Assembly: GCA_946411985.1 (NCBI GenBank) | Contig: CAMKFY010000010.1 | Coordinates: 1 to 18,569 of the forward strand | Direction of reading: 5' to 3' | Source of the DNA: an uncultured Clostridiaceae bacterium | Lineage (GTDB): Bacteria; Bacillota; Clostridia; Oscillospirales; Ruminococcaceae | Length of the DNA stretch: 18,569 nt | Shown here: in pieces, positions 13,169 to 18,569 of the stretch | Position numbering within the stretch: the first letter of the stretch is position 1 | Layout of the letters: every line of letters begins with the position of its first letter | Made by a program: the position numbers and the translations under genes | Notes under the pieces: generated by a model | Told to the model about the DNA's origin: nothing | Databases searched by the model: none | What the model saw: the letters and a program-made list of their open reading frames with translations, nothing else

Positions 13169-14689
13169 TTAATTTAATATTAAAGATTCGCCAGTCATTT
13201 CGGGAGGTTTTTCTAAGCCCAAAATGCTTAACATTGTAGGAGCAATATCACAAAGCCTACCCGTTTTTTTTAGTTTGCAATTATAAAAAACAACAGAAAA
13301 AACAACAGGGTTTGTTGTATGCGATGTTAACGCTTCCCCATTTTCACTTTGCATCTGCTCTGCATTGCCATGGTCGGCCGTTATAATAACAACACCGCCC
13401 ACCTTTTCAATGGCATTTAAAAGCCTATTAACACAGCAATCTACCACTTCCACAGCTTTTTTAGCAGCACTAAAAACCCCCGTATGCCCTACCATATCGC
13501 AGTTTGCAAAATTTAAGATTATAACATCATATTTTAAAGAATTTATAGCCTCCACCACAGCATCGGTAACTTCATGAGCACTCATTTCAGGCTTGAGGTC
13601 GTATGTGGCCACATTAGGCGACTTTATTAATATTCTATCTTCACCATTAAACTTTTCTTCACGCCCACCGCTGAAAAAAAACGTTACATGCGCATATTTT
13701 TCAGTTTCTGCTATTCTTAGTTGAGTTAACCCATTTTTAGATATATATTCGCCAAAAGTATTACTAAGGTTAATTGTATCGTAAGCCACCAAAACATTTT
13801 TAAAACTATCATCATATTTTGTCATGCAAACAAACAAAACATTTATAAACCCTCTTTTTCTTTCAAACCCATCAAAATCTTTAAATGTTAAAGCCTTAGT
13901 TAGTTGTCGCGCTCTATCTGGCCTGAAATTAAAAAATATAACACTATCATCTTCCTCTAACCTAACTCTATTGCCACAAACAGTAGGCAATATAAATTCA
14001 TCTGTAACCCCATTTTTATAAAACGCTTGCACAGCGTCCTCAGCGCTAGAGCTATAAACCTCGCCAACGCCATCTACAATGGCATCATAAGCTTTTTTAA
14101 CTCTATCCCACCTATTATCTCTATCCATTGCGTAATATCTGCCACAAACAGTGGCTATTATGCCAACGCCTATTTTTTTAATATTTTCCTGCAAGCTTTT
14201 AATATATAAAGCTCCAGACGTAGGGGACACGTCCCTACCATCTGTAAATATATGAATATATACCTTTTTTTGTTCCATGCTCTTTGCAAGTTTTAGCAAA
14301 CTATAAAGGTGATTTATATGGCTGTGAACCCCGCCATCTGATAGCAACCCCATTATATGAAGAGCCGAAGAATTTTTTTTGCAATTCTGCAATGCTTTTA
14401 AAAATGCATCATTTTTAAAAAACTCGCCATCATCTATTGCTTTATTTATTCTAGCGAGGTTTTGGTAAACAATTGCGCCAGCCCCAATATTTGTATGCCC
14501 AACTTCAGAGTTGCCTATCTGCCCACTTGGCAACCCAACATCTATGCCAGACGCTTTTAAGCTAGAAGTAGGGAAATTTTTAAATATCCTATCTAACGTA
14601 GGCGTATTTGCCGCTGCTATAGCATTGCCCACCTTATTTTCACTTTGCCCAAATCCATCTAATATAACTAACACTAACGGCTTTTTCAC
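13169..14689 (-). CDS. gpmI: 2,3-bisphosphoglycerate-independent phosphoglycerate mutase
   Basis: GpmI interconverts 3- and 2-phosphoglycerate in glycolysis using two metal ions and a phosphoserine intermediate. I choose the GTG at 14689 because AGGTGG is 8 nt upstream and the protein then begins MKKPLVLVILDGFG; an upstream in-frame GTG at 14701 overlaps the ribosome site. The 506-residue length is normal. All key residues are visible: D11 in LDGFG, nucleophile S61 in GNSEVGH, DGRDVSP, RDNRWDR, FNFRPDRARQL, and the metal ligands in NFANCDMVGHTG and ITADHGNAEQM. It is the third gene of the pgk-tpiA-gpmI operon, 49 nt after tpiA. Confidence 0.97.
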   Translation of the reverse strand: MKKPLVLVILDGFGQSENKVGNAIAAANTPTLDRIFKNFPTSSLKASGIDVGLPSGQIGNSEVGHTNIGAGAIVYQNLARINKAIDDGEFFKNDAFLKALQNCKKNSSALHIMGLLSDGGVHSHINHLYSLLKLAKSMEQKKVYIHIFTDGRDVSPTSGALYIKSLQENIKKIGVGIIATVCGRYYAMDRDNRWDRVKKAYDAIVDGVGEVYSSSAEDAVQAFYKNGVTDEFILPTVCGNRVRLEEDDSVIFFNFRPDRARQLTKALTFKDFDGFERKRGFINVLFVCMTKYDDSFKNVLVAYDTINLSNTFGEYISKNGLTQLRIAETEKYAHVTFFFSGGREEKFNGEDRILIKSPNVATYDLKPEMSAHEVTDAVVEAINSLKYDVIILNFANCDMVGHTGVFSAAKKAVEVVDCCVNRLLNAIEKVGGVVIITADHGNAEQMQSENGEALTSHTTNPVVFSVVFYNCKLKKTGRLCDIAPTMLSILGLEKPPEMTGESLILN

Positions 14690-14738
14690 CAAAAACACCA
14701 CCTATTAATTAAAATTAAACTTCCAAATAAAACTAAAA

Positions 14739-15512
14739 TTAGTTAATGCTTTCTGCTGTTTTAACAATATCGTAAAAGCTTTCCACTTCCAACGAAGCCC
14801 CACCTATTAACCCGCCATCTATGTCTTCTTTTAACAGCAAATCGTTACAATTTTTAGCATTCATAGAGCCACCATATAATATGCTAACCTCTTGAGCTAT
14901 AGTTTTAGAAAAGATTGTTTCCAAAACTGTTCGCATATATATGCAAACCTGCTCAGCCTGATCCGCAGAAGCGGTTTCTCCTGTTCCTATTGCCCAAATT
15001 GGCTCATAAGCTAACACAACACTTTTAATATCTTGCTCGCTTAAGCCTTTTAGCCCCAATTTTAACTGCGTAGATATTGTTTCAAATGTTATGCCATCTT
15101 GCCTTTGCCGCAAACTTTCCCCAACACAAACTATGGCCTTCAAACCCTCTTTTAATGCAGCTTTCAACCTCAAATTTACTGTAGCATCTGTTTCTGCAAA
15201 ATATTGCCTTCGCTCACTGTGCCCAATAAGCACATATTCAACTCCCAGTTCTTTTAACATAAAAGCAGAAACCTCGCCTGTGAAAGCGCCAAACTTTTCG
15301 AAATGGCAGTTTTGAGCAGCAATACATATATTGCTCCCTTTTGCCTCTTTTAAAGCACAACTTATATTTGTGTATGGCACGCAAAAAAGCACCGTGCAAT
15401 TCACATCTTTCACTAAACGGCTTATATCTTTTATAAATATTTCAGTTTCATATACAGTTTTGTTCATCTTCCAATTGCCAGCAATTATAACATCTCTTTT
15501 ACGTCTATTCAT
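14739..15512 (-). CDS. tpiA: Triosephosphate isomerase
   Basis: This 257-residue protein has an ATG at 15512 with AAGGAG 9-10 nt upstream. It interconverts dihydroxyacetone phosphate and glyceraldehyde 3-phosphate. The active site is complete: N13 and K15 in AGNWKMNK, H98 in LIGHSERR, E170 in AYEPIWAIGTG, and the phosphate-binding GGS (YGGSMNAKN) and GGLIGGASL loops. Length is usual. It sits 37 nt below pgk and above gpmI in a glycolytic operon. Confidence 0.98.
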   Translation of the reverse strand: MNRRKRDVIIAGNWKMNKTVYETEIFIKDISRLVKDVNCTVLFCVPYTNISCALKEAKGSNICIAAQNCHFEKFGAFTGEVSAFMLKELGVEYVLIGHSERRQYFAETDATVNLRLKAALKEGLKAIVCVGESLRQRQDGITFETISTQLKLGLKGLSEQDIKSVVLAYEPIWAIGTGETASADQAEQVCIYMRTVLETIFSKTIAQEVSILYGGSMNAKNCNDLLLKEDIDGGLIGGASLEVESFYDIVKTAESIN

Positions 15513-15549
15513 AAACTAAAGCTCCTTAACCACCCATATATTTTAAAAT

Positions 15550-16758
15550 TTAATCTATACAAACTATGCCTGGCAAATCTTTGCCTTGCAAAAATTCTAA
15601 CGAAGCTCCGCCACCTGTGGAAATATGGCTCATTTTACTGCTAAGCCCCAACATCTTAATAGCTGCTCCAGAATCCCCTCCGCCAACTATTGTTACACCG
15701 TTTAATTCGCCAAGTGCTTTTGCTACCGCTTTTGTGCCTTCTCTTAAATTTGGGTTTTCAAATACGCCCATTGGGCCATTCCAAACAACAGTTTTTGCTT
15801 TTTTTATTTCGCTACAAAATAACTCAATAGTTTTAGGGCCAATGTCCACGCTCATATAGCCGCTTTGTATGGCATTTGATGGGCAAATTTCTGTTTGTAC
15901 GTTGGCGTCTATTGGGTCTGGAAAATTTTTCGTAACAACACAATCTACAGGAAACAACATTTTGACATTTTTTTCGTCTGCTTTTCTAATCATTTCTTTG
16001 CAATATTCTATTTTGCTATCATCCACCAAAGAATCTCCTACATTGTAGCCCTTCGCTTTTAAAAATGTATAAGACATTCCACCCCCTAATATTAAAACAT
16101 CCGCACTATTTAAAAGGTTGTCTATTACAGCAAGCTTATCTGCAACCTTAGCGCCACCTAATATATTTAAAAAAGGGCGTTCTGGGTTTTTAATAACTTC
16201 TCCCAAAAATTTTAATTCTTTTGCAATTAAATAGCCTATTGCAGTTTCTTCCATATACTTCGCCACGCCAACAGTAGAACAATGCGCTCTATGCGCAGCC
16301 CCAAAAGCATCGTTAACAAAAACATCGGCCAAAGAAGCCAACTCTTTGCTAAATTTTTCTTCGTTTTTTGTTTCTTCCTTTCGAAACCTAGTGTTTTGCA
16401 AAAGAACAACATCTCCATTTTTCATATGTTGCACAGCAGCCATTGCATTTTTGCCCACCACTTCATTATCTGCTGCAAAAATAACGTCTCTGCCCAATTT
16501 TTCACCCAAACATTTAGCCACAACAGCCAAAGAATATTTTTCATTAGGCACGCCACCTGGCTTTCCTAAATGTGAACAAATAATTAGCTTTGCCCCCTTT
16601 TCTATTAGCCTATTTATTGTTGGCAAAGCAGCCACAATTCTATTATCGTCTGTTATTTCTCCTTCTTTTAAGGGCACATTAAAATCACATCGCAAAAGAA
16701 CTCGTTTGCCCAACACATCAATATCATCAATAGTTTTCTTTCTTAAAAAATTTTCCAT
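15550..16758 (-). CDS. pgk: Phosphoglycerate kinase
   Basis: The ATG at 16758 is the likely start: GGAAGGAG lies 8 nt upstream. The frame extends to a TTG at 16776, but that codon lies at the ribosome site. The resulting 402-residue protein is a normal-length Pgk, transferring phosphate from 1,3-bisphosphoglycerate to ADP. It has the N-terminal substrate loop RCDFNVPL (23-30), SHLGKP, a GAAHRAHCSTVG segment, LGGAKVADK, and the C-terminal nucleotide-binding NGPMGVFE and GGGDSGAA motifs. It heads the pgk-tpiA-gpmI operon; gapA and eno, often linked, are not in the window. Confidence 0.98.
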   Translation of the reverse strand: MENFLRKKTIDDIDVLGKRVLLRCDFNVPLKEGEITDDNRIVAALPTINRLIEKGAKLIICSHLGKPGGVPNEKYSLAVVAKCLGEKLGRDVIFAADNEVVGKNAMAAVQHMKNGDVVLLQNTRFRKEETKNEEKFSKELASLADVFVNDAFGAAHRAHCSTVGVAKYMEETAIGYLIAKELKFLGEVIKNPERPFLNILGGAKVADKLAVIDNLLNSADVLILGGGMSYTFLKAKGYNVGDSLVDDSKIEYCKEMIRKADEKNVKMLFPVDCVVTKNFPDPIDANVQTEICPSNAIQSGYMSVDIGPKTIELFCSEIKKAKTVVWNGPMGVFENPNLREGTKAVAKALGELNGVTIVGGGDSGAAIKMLGLSSKMSHISTGGGASLEFLQGKDLPGIVCID

Positions 16759-16807
16759 AAGCCAAACTCCTTCCAAAATTCAAAATTTTAAACAGACACA
16801 CGTCTAC

Positions 16808-16836
16808 AGTATAAGACATGCAGCTTGCTTTTTCAA
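16808..16836 (-). promoter_or_regulatory. Sigma-A type promoter of pgk-tpiA-gpmI
   Basis: On the minus strand TTGAAA (16831-16836) and TATACT (16808-16813) are exactly 17 bp apart, about 50 nt above the pgk start. A small inverted repeat AGAC-4-GTCT (16794-16805) falls at the expected transcription start and could be an operator half-site pair or a 5' hairpin. Confidence 0.75.
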
Positions 16837-16905
16837 GAAAAAAATAATAGCATACCAATTTTAACAATAATTTTTAACAATATTTTTTTGCACTATTGAA
16901 AATTT

Positions 16906-16934
16906 TTGACAAATCTGATAGAATTTAATCTAAA
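16906..16934 (+). promoter_or_regulatory. Putative promoter of rnhA
   Basis: TTGACA (16906-16911) is a perfect -35; 17 bp later TCTAAA (16929-16934) is a moderate -10. An alternative is TTAATG (16941-16946) with TATACT (16964-16969) at 17 bp. Either would transcribe rnhA, divergently from pgk. Confidence 0.45.
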
Positions 16935-16986
16935 TTTTCTTTAATGCTTCTAACACATTTTATTATACTTAAAATAAGGTGAGTTT

Positions 16987-17430
16987 ATGAAAACTGTAGA
17001 AATTTATAGCGATGGAGCGTGCAGCAAAAACCCAGGCCCTGGCGGTTGGGCATTTATATTAAAGTATAAAGAACACGTTATAGAAAAAAGTGGCGGAGAA
17101 AGGCACACCACAAACAACAGAATGGAGCTTTTAGGCATTATAAATGCGCTAAAAATGTTGAAAGAAGCTTGCAATGTTAATATATATACAGATTCAAAAT
17201 ACGTTGTAGATTCTATAACAAAAGGCTGGGCTAAGCGTTGGCAAAAAAATGGTTGGATGAAAAACAAAAAGGAAGAAGCGTTAAATAAAGACTTGTGGCA
17301 AAAGCTTTTGAGCCTTTTAAACAAACATAGTTGCACGCTAAACTGGGTAAAAGGCCACGCTGGCCACCCAGAAAACGAACGATGCGATAAACTTGCCGTT
17401 TTAGAGTATAAAAAAATAAATATTATTTGA
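16987..17430 (+). CDS. rnhA: Ribonuclease HI
   Basis: This 147-residue protein has an ATG at 16987 behind AAGGTGAG. RNase HI cuts the RNA strand of RNA:DNA hybrids (R-loops, primers). The four catalytic carboxylates are present: D9 in YSDGACSKNPGPGG, E47 in NNRMELLG, D69 in YTDSKYV and D134 in ERCDKLA. H124 in VKGHAGHPEN is also there. The basic handle region (GWAKRWQKNGWMKNKKEE, about 80-97) of E. coli-type enzymes is retained. It is divergent from pgk and is followed, after 143 nt, by the cysteine desulfurase gene on the same strand. Confidence 0.97.
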   Translation: MKTVEIYSDGACSKNPGPGGWAFILKYKEHVIEKSGGERHTTNNRMELLGIINALKMLKEACNVNIYTDSKYVVDSITKGWAKRWQKNGWMKNKKEEALNKDLWQKLLSLLNKHSCTLNWVKGHAGHPENERCDKLAVLEYKKINII

Positions 17431-17451
17431 AGTATTAAGAATGATTATTAT

Positions 17452-17480
17452 TTGAATTTATTGGCAATTATTACTATAAG
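17452..17480 (+). promoter_or_regulatory. Alternative upstream promoter of the cysteine desulfurase gene
   Basis: TTGAAT (17452-17457) and TATAAG (17475-17480) are 17 bp apart. The -10 runs into the 14-bp palindrome at 17478-17491. It is weaker than the downstream promoter at 17490-17518. Confidence 0.35.
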
Positions 17481-17491
17481 CGCTAGCGCTT
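17478..17491. promoter_or_regulatory. 14-bp perfect palindrome, candidate operator
   Basis: AAGCGCTAGCGCTT reads the same on both strands and is a GC-rich island in very AT-rich sequence. It overlaps the -35 edge of the downstream promoter and the -10 edge of the upstream one. There is no T-tract after it, so it is not a terminator for rnhA. A dimeric regulator controlling the cysteine desulfurase gene could bind here. Confidence 0.5.
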
Positions 17492-17518
17492 GAAAAATTA
17501 ATATTAAGAGGTTATAAT
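17490..17518 (+). promoter_or_regulatory. Sigma-A type promoter of the cysteine desulfurase gene
   Basis: TTGAAA (17490-17495) and TATAAT (17513-17518) are exactly 17 bp apart, placing the start near 17525, about 50 nt above the ATG. Confidence 0.75.
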
Positions 17519-17573
17519 TCATATGAGGGTGTTTAATTTTTCCACAAAATATTAAAAAGCGAGATGAATTAAC

Positions 17574-18569
17574 ATGACAAGAAAACTAATATATGTAGAT
17601 AATGCTGCCACAACCAAAATATCTGAAGATTGCCTTAAAGCAATGATGCCATATTTAACCGAAGAATATGGCAACCCTAGCAGCATATATTCTATAGCGC
17701 ACACTGCAAAGTTTGCTTTAGAAAACGCTAGAGCAAAAATAGCCAAATCGCTAGGCGCAAACCCACAAGAAATATATTTCACATCTTGCGGCACCGAATC
17801 TAATAACTGGGCCATAAAGGCTGTTGCATATTTAAAAGCCAAAGAAGGCAAAAAAAACATAATAACAACAAGCTTTGAACATCACTCCGTTTTAAACGCT
17901 GCCAAACATTTAGAAAAAAACGGTTTTAACGTAACCTATCTCCCGGTTAACCAAGATGGCGTTTTAAACCCAAAAGATTTGGAAAAAGCTTTAAACGAAA
18001 ACACCGCTTTAGTTTCTATAATGTATGCAAATAACGAAATAGGCACAATTCAAAATATAGGCGCAATTTCTAAAATTTGTAAAGAACATAGCGTTGTTTT
18101 CCACACAGACGCTGTTCAAGCCGTTGGCCACGTTAAAATAGATTTAAGCGAAGAAAATATAGATATGCTTTCTATGTCTGGCCATAAAATTAATGCGCCA
18201 AAGGGCGTCGGCGTTTTATATGTTAAAAAAAGCACAAAAATAACAAACCTAATGCATGGTGGCGGCCAGGAGAGAACTTTAAGGCCTGGCACAGAAAATG
18301 TGGCATATATAGTAGGCTTAGCTGCGGCTCTGCAAAATGCAACAAAAAATATATGCGAAAAGGAAAACAAAGTAAAAATTTTAAGAGATATGCTGCTAAC
18401 CGGAATTATAAAAAACATAAAAAAGGTGCATATAAACGGGAGCCTAGAAAGTAGGCTAGCAGGCAATTTGAACATATCTTTTGAAGGAATAGAAGGCGAA
18501 TCGTTGCTTTTAATGTTAGACTCATATGGAATTTGCGCATCTAGCGGTTCTGCTTGCACTTCAAATTCG
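17574..18569 (+). CDS. nifS: Cysteine desulfurase, NifS/IscS type, 3' end cut by the window
   Basis: The frame is open from the ATG at 17574 to the window edge: 332 codons, of an expected 380-400. A weak purine-rich site (GCGAGATG) precedes the start. The enzyme is a PLP-dependent homodimer that takes sulfur from cysteine as a persulfide and passes it to scaffold or thiolation proteins. Visible features are YVDNAATT (7-14), YGNPSSIY, FTSCGTESNN, TSFEHHSVL, the cofactor aspartate region FHTDAVQAVG, the PLP lysine K205 in SGHKINAPKG, GGGQERTLRPGTEN, and the catalytic C328 in SSGSACTS. C328 sits four residues before the cut. The short catalytic loop and GSACTS are typical of group I (NifS/IscS) enzymes. 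Plausible sulfur acceptors here are the IscU-like scaffold (2872-3561) and the TtcA-like enzyme. Confidence 0.96.
   Translation, partial: MTRKLIYVDNAATTKISEDCLKAMMPYLTEEYGNPSSIYSIAHTAKFALENARAKIAKSLGANPQEIYFTSCGTESNNWAIKAVAYLKAKEGKKNIITTSFEHHSVLNAAKHLEKNGFNVTYLPVNQDGVLNPKDLEKALNENTALVSIMYANNEIGTIQNIGAISKICKEHSVVFHTDAVQAVGHVKIDLSEENIDMLSMSGHKINAPKGVGVLYVKKSTKITNLMHGGGQERTLRPGTENVAYIVGLAAALQNATKNICEKENKVKILRDMLLTGIIKNIKKVHINGSLESRLAGNLNISFEGIEGESLLLMLDSYGICASSGSACTSNS

Noticed and set aside
16346..16864. 172-codon plus-strand reading frame opposite pgk
   Set aside because: It lies antisense to the well-conserved pgk coding sequence and extends into its promoter; no ribosome site or family motif.
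17478..17491. Palindrome after rnhA as a transcription terminator
   Set aside because: It is followed by GAAAAATTAA instead of a T-tract on the plus strand, and it overlaps promoter elements.
17523..17555. 10-residue possible leader peptide before the cysteine desulfurase gene
   Set aside because: The predicted transcription start falls at or after its ATG and it contains no regulatory codon run or attenuator structure.

Overview
The window is very AT-rich. It carries tightly packed low-GC Gram-positive genes with Shine-Dalgarno sequences of the AGGAGG type, several TTG or GTG starts, and a gene set typical of Bacillota, most likely class Clostridia: rny, a GGGtGRT-family gene beside an IscU-like scaffold gene, comEC-holA, pgk-tpiA-gpmI and a tRNA-Leu. 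I cannot assign a genus. Nothing looks like a plasmid, phage, IS element or CRISPR array.

Layout. Everything from 62 to 16758 is on the minus strand; the last two genes (rnhA and the truncated cysteine desulfurase gene) are on the plus strand. Reading the minus strand 5'->3' (high to low coordinates): pgk-tpiA-gpmI from a clear promoter; about 300 nt of AT-rich spacer; TM2 protein-comEC-holA-MBOAT-DHHW-ttcA; about 600 nt without a gene that holds two promoters and a candidate structured leader; rny; the IscU-like scaffold gene and GGGtGRT gene, closed by a rho-independent terminator; a YdeI-family gene; a membrane protein that I read as a class C sortase relative; and tRNA-Leu(UAG) behind a perfect consensus promoter. 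The divergent region 16759-16986 separates pgk from rnhA. A 14-bp palindrome lies at the cysteine desulfurase promoter.

How the genes fit together. The housekeeping part covers lower glycolysis (Pgk, TpiA, GpmI), RNA turnover and RNA:DNA hybrid removal (RNase Y, RNase HI), DNA polymerase III clamp loading (HolA), tRNA thiolation (TtcA-like) and sulfur or Fe-S handling (cysteine desulfurase, IscU-like scaffold). The active-site residues I could check in these enzymes are present.

The most striking signal is that four envelope or DNA-uptake proteins keep recognisable folds and long reading frames but have lost their catalytic residues. The sortase-like protein has H->N, C->P and R->K. The DHHW-family protein has its DHHW motif replaced by SSRL and GDS by ADE. 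Its AlgI-like MBOAT partner lacks both histidine motifs and is also frameshifted at a T TTT TTG slippery site. ComEC has its HxHxDH motif replaced by PLNGDS. Either this lineage is losing surface modification and DNA uptake, or it keeps a set of pseudoenzymes in structural or binding roles.
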